In this document: positions 28,661 through 37,363 of the stretch, in pieces
How positions within the stretch are numbered: the first letter of the stretch is position 1
How the letters are laid out: each line of letters opens with the position of its first letter
NCBI RefSeq assembly: GCF_000154225.1
Contig: NZ_DS264586.1
Span: forward strand, 2,200,527 to 2,264,526
Length of the DNA: 64,000 nt
From: Schaalia dentiphila ATCC 17982
Lineage (GTDB): Bacteria > Actinomycetota > Actinomycetes > Actinomycetales > Actinomycetaceae
Direction of reading: 5' to 3'
Notes under the pieces: model-generated
Seen by the model: only the letters and a program-made list of their open reading frames with translations
What the model was told of the DNA's origin: nothing
Databases searched by the model: none
Translations under genes and position numbers: made by a program

Positions 28661-29772
28661 CGGTCGCCCGCCAGGGACGCGTAGATGGCGGCGTGAGCGG
28701 CGGCGGAGGCCTCCCACGTGTAGTCGCGGGCACGCTCGATACCGGCTGCGGCGAGCCGGTCGTGCTCGCTGCCGGCAGCTGCCTCAAGGGCTTCGGCCAG
28801 GGCCGAGGCGTCGGTGGCCGGCACGAGGAGACCGGCGTCACTACCCGTAATCTCCGCCATGCAGGTATCCGCGCTGGTCACGACGGGCGTTCCGTGCGCC
28901 ATGGCCTCGAGGACGGGCAGGCCGAAGCCCTCCCAGATCGAGGGGAAGGTGAAGACGCGGGCGCCCGCATACGCGCAGGCCAGGTCGGCATCGTCGAGGC
29001 GTCCGAGGACGTGGACGCGCTCGGGCGGCAGCGGCGCGTCGGTGGGGTCGGTTCCCCATCCGGCAGGTCCGACGAGGACGAGGTCAAGGTCGGTCCCGCG
29101 CATCTGCTCGTAGGCCGCAAGCAGGGTGGGCAGGTTCTTGCGGGGCTCGCGGGTGCCCACCCACAGGACGTAGGGGCGTTCGAGTCCGTGGCGGGAACGG
29201 AACTCCTCCACCTGCGCATCGGTGACGGGAGTGTGGCTCAGGCCGTGCGGGATGACGGTGATGCGCGAGGCGTCCAAGCCTGCTTCGATACAGTCGTCAG
29301 CGGTGGCCTGGGAGGGGACGATGATGGCATCGGCGCGCTTCCTGGTGATCTCGAGGGCGCGGTGAAAGTACGCGGAGCCGTGGGCCGTGAAATGGTCTGG
29401 GTCGCGCAGGAAGGCGACGTCATGGACGGTGACGACCAGGGGGCGCGAGGTCGGCGGGATCGCCCACGTGGTCGCGTGCACAACAGCCGCTCCCCCGCCC
29501 GATCCGACGCCGAGCATCCGGTCGACGCTGGGGGTACCCAGCCGATCCCAGGCGGCGTACAGGGCGCGGCGAGGCAGCGCCGAGTTGAGCACGGGGATGG
29601 TCAGGCCTACCTCGCTCGGTGTGGGCTCGCCCGCGCCGCGCCGCGCGGCGATGCCGATAGCATGCACACCCTGGTCTGCCAGGCGGCCTGCGACCTCGAC
29701 GATGTACCGGCCAGACCCTCCGGGCACCGGCTGCCACATTTGCTCGACGACCATTCCAACGTTGACGCTCAT
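28657..29772 (-). CDS. Glycosyltransferase family 4
   Basis: 371 residues from ATG 29772; the frame is open to 30051 but runs into the divergent gene. The GT-B fold shows MVVEQMWQPVPGGSGRYIVEVA at the start (glycine-rich nucleotide loop), then DAIIVPSQATADD, VLWVGTREPRKNLPTLLAAY, and FTFPSIWEGFGLPVLEAMAHG with the retaining GT4 E-x7-E motif. It is cytoplasmic, with an activated sugar as donor. It diverges from a similar GT4 gene on the other strand, suggesting that both add sugars to the same repeat unit. Sugar identity unknown. Confidence 0.9.
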   Translation of the reverse strand: MSVNVGMVVEQMWQPVPGGSGRYIVEVAGRLADQGVHAIGIAARRGAGEPTPSEVGLTIPVLNSALPRRALYAAWDRLGTPSVDRMLGVGSGGGAAVVHATTWAIPPTSRPLVVTVHDVAFLRDPDHFTAHGSAYFHRALEITRKRADAIIVPSQATADDCIEAGLDASRITVIPHGLSHTPVTDAQVEEFRSRHGLERPYVLWVGTREPRKNLPTLLAAYEQMRGTDLDLVLVGPAGWGTDPTDAPLPPERVHVLGRLDDADLACAYAGARVFTFPSIWEGFGLPVLEAMAHGTPVVTSADTCMAEITGSDAGLLVPATDASALAEALEAAAGSEHDRLAAAGIERARDYTWEASAAAHAAIYASLAGDR

Positions 29773-29871
29773 ACATCTAGGGTAGTTCACGGGCGCGCGG
29801 GGCCAGGAACAAAAGTATCCGCGAGCGCAAAATGGCATACGATAAGGGGAATAGTTGTTGCTCCCGACCCA

Positions 29872-31035
29872 ATGGGGATGATCGTGGCCCACTCCGTTTC
29901 TCACTCGCATCCGATCCGCGTCTTGCTGGACGGCACCGCGATCCCCGCAGACCTGGGCGGCGTTGGCCGCTACGTGGACGACCTGGTGCCGGAGCTGGTC
30001 GAGCAGGGCGTTGACCTGACGATGGCCGTCCAAGAGCGCGACGCCGAGCACTTCGCGACGCGCCTGCCTTCGGCCCGCATCATCCCGATTTCGCAGCGCT
30101 TCGAGTCCCGTCCCGCGCGTATGGCGTGGGAGCAGACGGGCCTACCCAAGCTGATCCGTAAGGTCCGCCCCGACGTCCTGCACTCCCCGCACTACACGTC
30201 CCCGCAGTTCCCGGGCGTGCCCGTCGTCATCACGCTGCACGACGCGACGTTCTTCTCGCACCCGCAGGCGCACTCGCGTCTCAAGCAGCGCTTCTTCACG
30301 GCGGCGATTCGCCGCGCGATTCGCCGCGCGGACGCCCTCATTGTGCCATCCCTGGCCACGCGCGACGAGACGATCAAGTACGCGGGCGGTGACCCGTCGC
30401 AGTTCTACGTGGCCTACCACGGCGTGGATCGCTCGATCTTCCACCCGGTCTCGGACGCCGAGCGCGAGCGCGTCAAGGCGTCCCTGGGCTTGGAGGGCCG
30501 CGACTACATTGGCTTCCTGGGCACGCTGGAGCCCCGCAAGAACGTGCCGAACCTGGTGCGTGGCTGGGTGAAGGCCGTCTCGGACCGCCCGAATCCGCCG
30601 GCCCTCGTGCTGGCCGGTGGCAAGGGGTGGGACGAGGACATCGACCCCGCCCTGGCCTCGGTGCCCGAGCACCTGACGGTCCTGCGCCCCGGCTACCTGC
30701 CCCTCGAGGATCTGCCCGGTTTCCTGTCGGGCTGCGTCATCCTGGCTTACCCCTCGATTGCGGAGGGCTTCGGACTGCCGGTCCTGGAGGCGATGAGCTG
30801 CGGTGCCGCGACGCTGACGACCCGCCTGACCTCCCTGCCGGAGGTTGGCGGCGACGCCGTCGCCTACTGCGACATCGACCCCAACTCGATCGCTCAGGCT
30901 CTCACGGAGCTGCTGGACGATCCTGCTCGTCGCGAGGCTCTTGGCGCTGCTGCGATTCCGCGCGCCGACGAGTTCACGTGGGCCCGCGCCGCTTCGGTCC
31001 ACATCGAGGCATTCCGCGCCGCCGCCCGTTCCTGA
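29872..31035 (+). CDS. Glycosyltransferase family 4
   Basis: 387 residues from ATG 29872; ATG 29878 and GTG 29884 are close alternatives, and GTG 29884 has GGGGA at fair distance. GT-B features: VLLDGTAIPADLGGVGRYVDDL, then VPSLATRDETIKYAGGD, IGFLGTLEPRKNVPNLVRGW, and AYPSIAEGFGLPVLEAMSCG with the E-x7-E pattern. Its similarity to the divergent GT4 at 28657, including EPRKN and EGFGLPVLEAM, points to related enzymes. It is followed after 28 bases by a DUF2142 gene, repeating the transferase-plus-DUF2142 pairing seen at 15.7-18.3 kb. Confidence 0.9.
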   Translation: MGMIVAHSVSHSHPIRVLLDGTAIPADLGGVGRYVDDLVPELVEQGVDLTMAVQERDAEHFATRLPSARIIPISQRFESRPARMAWEQTGLPKLIRKVRPDVLHSPHYTSPQFPGVPVVITLHDATFFSHPQAHSRLKQRFFTAAIRRAIRRADALIVPSLATRDETIKYAGGDPSQFYVAYHGVDRSIFHPVSDAERERVKASLGLEGRDYIGFLGTLEPRKNVPNLVRGWVKAVSDRPNPPALVLAGGKGWDEDIDPALASVPEHLTVLRPGYLPLEDLPGFLSGCVILAYPSIAEGFGLPVLEAMSCGAATLTTRLTSLPEVGGDAVAYCDIDPNSIAQALTELLDDPARREALGAAAIPRADEFTWARAASVHIEAFRAAARS

Positions 31036-31063
31036 GTCGACCGCGCTCGAAGGAGATCGCCGC

Positions 31064-32617
31064 ATGCCCACGTCCGCCCCGCAGCGCCGCACGTTTATCG
31101 CCGCGTTCGTGCTCGTCGCCGCGGCGATTGTGGCCTCGTTGGCGTGGGTCATCGCTTCCCCGGTGGGGTCTTCCCCGGACGAGGACTTCCACGTCGGTTC
31201 CATGTGGTGTCCTCCGCCGGTGGACGAGACGGGCTGCCAGATTTCCACTAAGGACGGCGAGAAGGCCGTCATGGTGCCGCAGTCGCTGGCCAAGGAGTAC
31301 GTCACCTGCTACGCCTTCGACCACGATAATTCCGCTCTGTGCACCCTCAACGCCTCGGACGAGGAGCTGGCGCCGACCCTGCGCTGGGACGACGGAAACT
31401 ACCCCTGGGGCTACTACCAGTTCGCTCACCTCTTCGTGCAGCGCTCGACGAGCCACGCGGTGTTGGCGTTGCGCACGGTGAACACGCTGCTCGCGGTTGG
31501 CCTGATCGGCGCGATCATCGCTCTGGCAGATTCTGGGTTGAAGCGCGCAATCAGCGTTGCCGTGACGGTCGCGTGGCTGCCGATGGGCTTCTATTTCGTT
31601 GCGGGCATGAACCCCTCATCGTGGGCGATGACAGGCACGTTTGCGTTTGCCACTGGGCTACTGGCCGCCACCCGTTCGGTGGGAGCGCGTCGCATGGGCC
31701 TGATCGCCTGCGCAGCGGCCGGCGCGGTCTTGGCCTGCACGTCCCGCGGCGACAGCGCCTTCTTCCTCTTCGTCATCACCGTCGCGCTGGCCTTCGCAGT
31801 GCCCCTGAGTAGGCGGGTCATTCCCGAGGCAACCCTGGCATGCATCGCGTCCGTCGTGGGCATCTGGGTCATGGCGCGCACGAACGTGGCTGCCTCGCAC
31901 CTGGGCTCGAGTAACGAGATGGCGGGATACTCTCTCTCGCACATCCTGTGGCTGAACGTCTTGTCGCTTCCCACATACCTGCGCGGCTTTGTGGGGCACG
32001 GCCTCGGCCCCGGCTGGAACGATGTCTCCTATCGAGGCACGGTCTCTTTCGGCGCAAGCCTCGTGGTCCTCGCGGTCCTGTGCTGGTCGCTACGCCAGCT
32101 CACCTGGCGCAAGGCGCTCTCAGCCATCACAGTTTTCGGCGCAATCACGGGTGTTCCGGTAGTCATCGGCCTGCGCGGTCATTTCAACAACGTTCACGTC
32201 TACCAGCCACGCTACATGCTGCCGCTCTTCGCGGTATTCCTCCTCATGCTCCTGGCCCCCTCCCCCGCACGCGCGAACGATGAGGGGCGGCGCGTGGGCA
32301 GCGAGGCATTCCGCCTCCCCACCAGCATCGCCGGTCGCGTGGCCACGGGGCTCGTGGCGGCACTGTGGGCACTCACCAACGCCCGCGCCCTCTACCTCGT
32401 CATCGAGCGCTACGCGTTCGGGCGCACGCAGCACGGCTACCCGATCGACCTGGCGACGCGGAACCTGAGCGCGGGCAACGAGTGGTGGTGGCCGACGGCT
32501 CCGATCGGCCCGATGGCCGTGTGGATCATTGGCACTCTCACCGGCGCTATCGCGATTGGCCTGGCCGTTGTCCTGTGGCAACGCTCCCCCGAAACACAGC
32601 CCGAGCCTCGTCGATAG
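31064..32617 (+). CDS. DUF2142 family polytopic membrane protein (second copy)
   Basis: 517 residues from ATG 31064, with GAAGGAG 8 bases upstream. It has the same length and layout as the copy at 15754: first helix ending in VIASPVGSSPDEDFH, a loop with paired cysteines (MWCPPP, TGCQIS, VTCYAF, ALCTL), NPSSWAMTG and CTSRGDSAFFLF. Near the end the copies share WWW(A/P)-type residues before the last helix. About ten helices are predicted. A GT-C-like sugar transfer or polymer assembly role is possible but not shown. It precedes the lic operon promoter by about 20 bases. Confidence 0.82.
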   Translation: MPTSAPQRRTFIAAFVLVAAAIVASLAWVIASPVGSSPDEDFHVGSMWCPPPVDETGCQISTKDGEKAVMVPQSLAKEYVTCYAFDHDNSALCTLNASDEELAPTLRWDDGNYPWGYYQFAHLFVQRSTSHAVLALRTVNTLLAVGLIGAIIALADSGLKRAISVAVTVAWLPMGFYFVAGMNPSSWAMTGTFAFATGLLAATRSVGARRMGLIACAAAGAVLACTSRGDSAFFLFVITVALAFAVPLSRRVIPEATLACIASVVGIWVMARTNVAASHLGSSNEMAGYSLSHILWLNVLSLPTYLRGFVGHGLGPGWNDVSYRGTVSFGASLVVLAVLCWSLRQLTWRKALSAITVFGAITGVPVVIGLRGHFNNVHVYQPRYMLPLFAVFLLMLLAPSPARANDEGRRVGSEAFRLPTSIAGRVATGLVAALWALTNARALYLVIERYAFGRTQHGYPIDLATRNLSAGNEWWWPTAPIGPMAVWIIGTLTGAIAIGLAVVLWQRSPETQPEPRR

Positions 32618-32636
32618 CCACTTCACACCCACGCCG

Positions 32637-32665
32637 TTCACAAATCCACTTAATAGTGCTATGCT
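32637..32665 (+). promoter_or_regulatory. Promoter of the lic operon
   Basis: TTCACA (32637-32642), a 17-base spacer and TATGCT (32660-32665) form a good sigma-70-type promoter in an AT-rich gap. The leader to the ATG at 32712 is about 40 bases and carries GAAAGG before the start. Confidence 0.6.
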
Positions 32666-32711
32666 CGAACATGTAGCACCCAAGCGGCTTCTATGAACGA
32701 AAGGTGATCGC

Positions 32712-34547
32712 ATGCCCACGACCAACGTCGGCACGCTCAGCGAGCCCCAATTCAACATCCTGAACGCACTGGCCAAGGCAGACGCTCCCCTCACGCAGCG
32801 GGCGCTGTCGGAGGCCACCGGCATGAGCCTGGGGCGCGTCAACACCGCTACCCGCGAGTGCGAGGCCGCCGGCTACACCGACGATCGCGCGATCACCGAT
32901 GCGGGCCGCGAGGCCCTCGAGCCCTACCGCGTCACGGGCGCCGTCATCATGGCCGCGGGCCTGTCCTCGCGCTTCGCTCCCATCAGCTACGAACGCCCCA
33001 AGGGCACGCTCAAGGTGCGTGGGGAGATCCTCGTCGAGCGTCAGATCCGCCAGCTCCACGAAGCCGGCATCACAAACATCGCGCTGGTCGTTGGCTACAA
33101 GAAGGAATACTTCTTCTACCTGGCCGACAAGTACGGCGTCGACATCGTCGTCAACCGCGAATACGCCACGCGCAACAACAACGGCTCACTCTGGCTCGTC
33201 AAGGACCGCCTGGACAACACCTACGTGTGCTCCTCGGACGATTACTTCACCACGAACCCCTTTGAGCCCTATGTCTACAAGGCTTACTACTCGGCGAACT
33301 ACATCGAGGGCCCCACCGACGAGTGGTGCATCAAGACCGGTCCGGGCGATCGCATCACGGGCGCAACCGTGGGCGGAGCCGACGCGTGGGTCATGCTCGG
33401 CCACGTCTACTTCGACCGTGTTTTCTCCGCGAAGTTCCGCGAGATCCTCGAGCAGGTCTACCACCTGCCCGAGACGGTGTCGAAGCTCTGGGAGTCCATC
33501 TACCTGGATCACATCAAGTCGTTCGACATGGTGATCCGCCGCTACCCGGACGGCATCATCCACGAGTTCGACTCGGTCGACGAGCTGCGTACCTTCGACC
33601 CCCTCTTCATGGAGAACGTGGACTCTGAGGTCTTCGACCACATCGTCGAGACTCTGGGCTGCGCAAAGTCGGAGATCCGCGACTTCTACCCCCTCAAGCA
33701 GGGCATCACAAACCTGTCATGCCACTTCGCTGTGGGCGATGAAGAATATGTCTACCGTCACCCGGGCATCGGCACGGAGAAGATCGTGGACCGCAGCGCT
33801 GAGTTCGCTGGCTTGCACCTAGCCGCCGAACTCGGCATCGACGATACCTTCATCACGGGTGACCCGGCAGCGGGATGGAAGCTCTCACGCTTCGTGCGCG
33901 ACGTGCGCAACCTGGACGTAACCCGCCCTGAGGAACTGAAAGCGGCCATGGAGATGGACCGCGCGCTGCACACCTCCGGCCGAGTCCTGGACCGCTCCTT
34001 CGACTTCGTCACCGAAGGCTTGCGCTACGAGGGTCTCCTGAAGACCTTCGGCCCAATTGATGTGCCCGGCTACTTTGAGCTGCGAGACAAGGTCCTGCGC
34101 CTCAAGGCTTTCGCGGACGCGGACGGGTTCGAGGTCGTCCCCTCGCACAACGATTTCTTCCCCCCGAACTTCCTGGTGGATAACGATGGCAACATCAGCC
34201 TCATCGACTGGGAGTACGCGGGCATGTCGGACATGGCAGCCGACTTCGGCACGATGACCGTGTGCACGGCGGAGATGACCCGCGAGCGTGCTCACGCCGC
34301 GCTGGAGTTCTACCTGGGTCACGCCCCCAGCGAGGCCGAGGAGCGCCACTTCTTCGCCTACGAGGTCTTCGCCGGCTGGTGCTGGTACCTGTGGGCGCTG
34401 GTCAAGGAGGCCGAGGGCGACGACGTGGGCGAATGGCTCTACATCTACTACTCGCACGCGACGCGTACGATCGATTCCCTGCTCGCTTCGTACGAGGCCA
34501 CCTCGGCCTCGGGCGCGCAGGTCTCCCAGGAGGGTGAGCTGGCATGA
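32712..34547 (+). CDS. licCA: LicC-LicA fusion: choline-phosphate cytidylyltransferase plus choline kinase, with winged-helix N-terminus
   Basis: 611 residues. Residues 1-72 resemble a winged helix (PQFNILNALAKADAPLTQRA, ATGMSLGRVNTATRECEAAG). Residues 74-300 are a nucleotidyltransferase: GAVIMAAGLSSRFAP (76-90), ERPKGTL, then CSSDDYFTTNPF. Residues 315-600 are an aminoglycoside/choline-kinase fold with a Brenner motif, PSHNDFFPPNFL, and the metal-binding LIDWEYAG. The fusion should phosphorylate choline and activate it to CDP-choline. Fused LicC-LicA proteins with such an N-terminus are known from Firmicutes. It leads the operon licCA-licB-licD-licD-flippase-GT4. Whether choline or ethanolamine is used cannot be read from sequence. 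Confidence 0.88.
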   Translation: MPTTNVGTLSEPQFNILNALAKADAPLTQRALSEATGMSLGRVNTATRECEAAGYTDDRAITDAGREALEPYRVTGAVIMAAGLSSRFAPISYERPKGTLKVRGEILVERQIRQLHEAGITNIALVVGYKKEYFFYLADKYGVDIVVNREYATRNNNGSLWLVKDRLDNTYVCSSDDYFTTNPFEPYVYKAYYSANYIEGPTDEWCIKTGPGDRITGATVGGADAWVMLGHVYFDRVFSAKFREILEQVYHLPETVSKLWESIYLDHIKSFDMVIRRYPDGIIHEFDSVDELRTFDPLFMENVDSEVFDHIVETLGCAKSEIRDFYPLKQGITNLSCHFAVGDEEYVYRHPGIGTEKIVDRSAEFAGLHLAAELGIDDTFITGDPAAGWKLSRFVRDVRNLDVTRPEELKAAMEMDRALHTSGRVLDRSFDFVTEGLRYEGLLKTFGPIDVPGYFELRDKVLRLKAFADADGFEVVPSHNDFFPPNFLVDNDGNISLIDWEYAGMSDMAADFGTMTVCTAEMTRERAHAALEFYLGHAPSEAEERHFFAYEVFAGWCWYLWALVKEAEGDDVGEWLYIYYSHATRTIDSLLASYEATSASGAQVSQEGELA

Positions 34548-35518
34548 AAACTCAACACGGCGGCAAGCGTTACGGTATTTTCTCGGGTGTCCTGTGGGGC
34601 CTCGACACGGTCGTGCTGGCGATCGCCCTGGCTATGATTCCGTTCGCCGACTTCGGCCAGTCGGCGCTGGCGGGTGCGGTCCTGCACGACGTCGCGTGCG
34701 CCGTGATCCTGTTGGCATACATGGGGATGCGTGGCCGCCTGAAGGACACCGCGAAGGCACTGCGCACCCGCCCTGGCAAGTCGGTGATTGCGGCTGCCCT
34801 GCTGGGCGGCCCGATCGGCATGAGCGGCTACCTCATCGCGATCGACAACATCGGCCCGGGGCTGACCGCGATCATCTCGACGTTCTACCCGGCGCTCGGC
34901 ACGCTGCTGGCGTTCGTGCTCCTCAAGGAGCGGATGGCGCCTCGCCAGATCGTTGCCCTGCTAGTGGCGCTCGCGGCGATCGTGGCGACGGGCTGGTCGG
35001 CGACGTCAGAGCCGGTGGAAGGTGGTAACGCGATCCTGGGCGTCGCCGGCGCCCTGGCCTGCGTGATCGGTTGGGGCTCCGAGGCCGTGATCCTCACGTG
35101 GGGCATGCGCGACGAGGCCGTGGATAACGAGGTGGCCCTCCAGATCCGCGAAACGACCTCGGCGGTCGTGTACCTGTTCGTCGTGGCGCCGATCGCGGGA
35201 GTCTTCGGCTTCACGCTGCATTCGCTGGCCCACCTGTCGGCGGGCGTGGTGGCTCTCGCCGGCCTGGCGGGTACGGCCTCGTACCTGTTCTATTACAAGG
35301 CTTTGTCGGCCATCGGCGCCTCGCGAGGCATGGCCCTGAACATTTCCTACTCGGCGTGGGCGATCATCTTCGCTCTCGTCCTGCAGGGCACGGTGCCCAC
35401 GGCCACCCAGGTGGTGTGCTGCGTCGTGATCCTCGTGGGTACGGTCCTGGCGGCCACCTCCAACTGGGGTGACCTGCTTCCCAAGCGAACGGAGAAGGTC
35501 ACGAGCTCCCAGGCGTGA
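34544..35518 (+). CDS. licB: EamA/DMT-type transporter, LicB-like choline permease
   Basis: 324 residues, start overlapping the licCA stop (ATGA). It has ten membrane helices in two EamA repeats: first repeat GIFSGVLWGLDTVVLAIAL to ALLVALAAIVATGW, second ILGVAGALACVIGWGSEA to VVCCVVILVGTVLA. ISTFYPALGTLLAFVLLKE is the typical loop of the drug/metabolite transporter superfamily. Position directly between licCA and two licD genes, as in licABCD operons of Haemophilus and pneumococcus, supports choline import. The substrate assignment is from context. Confidence 0.82.
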   Translation: MKTQHGGKRYGIFSGVLWGLDTVVLAIALAMIPFADFGQSALAGAVLHDVACAVILLAYMGMRGRLKDTAKALRTRPGKSVIAAALLGGPIGMSGYLIAIDNIGPGLTAIISTFYPALGTLLAFVLLKERMAPRQIVALLVALAAIVATGWSATSEPVEGGNAILGVAGALACVIGWGSEAVILTWGMRDEAVDNEVALQIRETTSAVVYLFVVAPIAGVFGFTLHSLAHLSAGVVALAGLAGTASYLFYYKALSAIGASRGMALNISYSAWAIIFALVLQGTVPTATQVVCCVVILVGTVLAATSNWGDLLPKRTEKVTSSQA

Positions 35519-35519
35519 G

Positions 35520-35559
35520 ACAATGGCGGGTGGGCGCACGCGCGCTCACCCGCCATTGT
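35520..35559 (+). terminator. Strong hairpin between licB and licD
   Basis: ACAATGGCGGGTG pairs perfectly with CACCCGCCATTGT. The stem continues through GGCGC/GCGCT with one G-T pair to an ACGC loop, about 18 pairs in total. It begins at the licB stop codon. No T-run follows; CATATTCGGAGG leads straight to the licD start. It could be a partial terminator or an mRNA-protecting structure that lowers licD expression. Confidence 0.5.
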
Positions 35560-35575
35560 CATATTCGGAGGACTG

Positions 35576-36433
35576 ATGACGACACCCGATCACGACCTGC
35601 GCAAGGTCCAGAAGCTCCTGACGTTGATCCTGGCCGAGCTGGACCGGGTGTGCCGACACATCGGAGTGTCCTACGCGATCTACGGCGGCACGGCGATCGG
35701 CGCGATCCGCCACGGCGGCTTCATTCCGTGGGATGACGACATCGACGTGATGATGACGCGCGCCGACTACGAGCGTTTCTTGGCCGAGGCACCCGCCCTG
35801 CTGGACGAGCGTTTCCGCCTGGATAACACGCGCACGCGCGACGATTTCCCCTTCATGTTCACGAAGATGGTCATGCCGGGAACCCTGTTGATCCCCGAGG
35901 CGGACAAGGACTCGAAGTACCGGATGCCCTTCTTCCTCGACATCCTGCCCCTGGATGAGATTCCCGCCGACGAAAAGGCCTTCCAGGAGATGTCGCGCCA
36001 GTCATGGCTGTGGGGGCGCCTGCTGTTCCTGCAGGGTACGCCTCGCCCACACCTGATCAACACGCCGGCGTGGAAGAAGGCACTGATTTTCTCGGCGACG
36101 ACTCTCGCACACCTGGGCCTGAAAGTTGCGCGCGCGACGCCGGCGAGCCTGCAGGCCCGCTGGGAGCGCGCGGTTCGCCGCTACGAGGGCACGGGCACTG
36201 GCGTATACGCCGACTTCACGATGCGCGACCCGCAGAACTGGATCGTGCGCGAGGAGGAGTTCTTCCCCACCCGCGACGTTCCCTTCGAGGACATCACGGT
36301 CATGATCCAGAACGAGTATGACGCCCTGCTGCGCCGCGGATACGGCGACTACATGCAGTTGCCTCCCCCGGAGAAGCGCTACAACCACGAGGCCGCGGTC
36401 ATCGACTTCGGCCCCTACGCCGAGGCCCTGTAG
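35576..36433 (+). CDS. licD: LicD-family phosphocholine transferase (first copy)
   Basis: 285 residues from ATG 35576, preceded by CGGAGG. The LicD hallmark is residues 40-62, YGGTAIGAIRHGGFIPWDDD, then IDVMMTRADYERF; the WDDDID acids bind metal. LicD proteins move phosphocholine (or another phospho-polyol) from the CDP-linked donor to a sugar hydroxyl of a cell-surface glycan. It is cytoplasmic. A second LicD follows after 30 bases. Pneumococcus also uses two LicD proteins for two attachment sites, and the same division of labour is possible here. Confidence 0.92.
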   Translation: MTTPDHDLRKVQKLLTLILAELDRVCRHIGVSYAIYGGTAIGAIRHGGFIPWDDDIDVMMTRADYERFLAEAPALLDERFRLDNTRTRDDFPFMFTKMVMPGTLLIPEADKDSKYRMPFFLDILPLDEIPADEKAFQEMSRQSWLWGRLLFLQGTPRPHLINTPAWKKALIFSATTLAHLGLKVARATPASLQARWERAVRRYEGTGTGVYADFTMRDPQNWIVREEEFFPTRDVPFEDITVMIQNEYDALLRRGYGDYMQLPPPEKRYNHEAAVIDFGPYAEAL

Positions 36434-36463
36434 GCCTCGTCCCCTGAGACGATCGGAGAACTG

Positions 36464-37363
36464 ATGAGCGCAGCAGACCCCGCAACCCTGGCAGCCATTC
36501 AGCGCGTCACCAAGCGCTGCCTCGCCGAGATCGACCGCGTGTGCGCCCTCCTCGACCTGCGCTACGTCGCCTACGGTGGCACAGCGATCGGAGCTGTGCG
36601 CCACCAGGGCTTCATCCCGTGGGATGACGACGGGGACGTGTGCATGCCGCGGGAGGATTACGAGCGTTTCATCGCCGAGGCCCCCGCCCTCCTCGGGGAC
36701 GAGTTCTTCATCGCCTCCCCCGCCACTCACCCCAACTATCCGATCAGCTTCGGCGTGCTGGGCTTGAAGGGCTCCGAGTTCGTTTCGAAGGTCGCGAAGG
36801 ACCGCTCCTTCCGCATGCCTATCGGCGTGGACCTGTTCGTCCTGGATGAGATCGCGGACGACCCCGGTCGCTTCCGCGCCCAGTCGCGCGGCACGTGGCT
36901 GTGGGCGCGCCTCATGTTCCTGCGTTCCATCCCCAACCCGCCGACGGGCCTGCCCACGCCCGCGCGCCAGCTGGCCTCCGCGGCGATGGCCTGCGCCCAC
37001 TGGGGCATGCGGGCGCTGCGCGTCAACGAGGCCTCGCTGTACCGGCGCTGGCTGCGCGCCGCCCTCAAGGGCCGCGAGAACCCGCAGAAGGCAGCCGACG
37101 GCTCAATCCTGTTCGGCGATTTTTCGACGCGTGACCCACGTCGCTGGAGCGCCTCCGAGGCTGAGCTCTTCCCGGCTCGCTCCGTTCCTTTCGAGGACAT
37201 CACGGTGCGCATCCCCGCCGCGTACGACGTCGTGCTCACGCGCGGCTACGGGGATTACATGCGCATTCCGGATCCTGACGATCGGGTGACCCACGAGCCC
37301 TTCCACATCGTTTTTGGACCCAACGATCCGGGGCCCGAGGCCCCCGAGGAGGCCGGCGCGTGA
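36464..37363 (+). CDS. licD: LicD-family phosphocholine transferase (second copy)
   Basis: 299 residues. The family motif is AYGGTAIGAVRHQGFIPWDD, followed by DGDVCMPREDYERF, so the acidic run reads DDDGD where the first copy has DDDID. The C-terminal block RSVPFEDITVRIPAAYDVVL, then RGYGDYMRIP, is shared with copy one (DVPFEDITVMIQNEYDALL, RRGYGDYMQLP), showing they are paralogues. It should act on a different sugar or position of the same repeat unit, by analogy with pneumococcal LicD1/LicD2. Its stop overlaps the flippase GTG start. Confidence 0.92.
   Translation: MSAADPATLAAIQRVTKRCLAEIDRVCALLDLRYVAYGGTAIGAVRHQGFIPWDDDGDVCMPREDYERFIAEAPALLGDEFFIASPATHPNYPISFGVLGLKGSEFVSKVAKDRSFRMPIGVDLFVLDEIADDPGRFRAQSRGTWLWARLMFLRSIPNPPTGLPTPARQLASAAMACAHWGMRALRVNEASLYRRWLRAALKGRENPQKAADGSILFGDFSTRDPRRWSASEAELFPARSVPFEDITVRIPAAYDVVLTRGYGDYMRIPDPDDRVTHEPFHIVFGPNDPGPEAPEEAGA

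Noticed and set aside
28693..29871. Upstream extension of the GT4 gene at 29872 to give a 780-residue protein
   Set aside because: The extension runs antisense through another GT4 gene; the GT-B fold starts at the residues after 29872.
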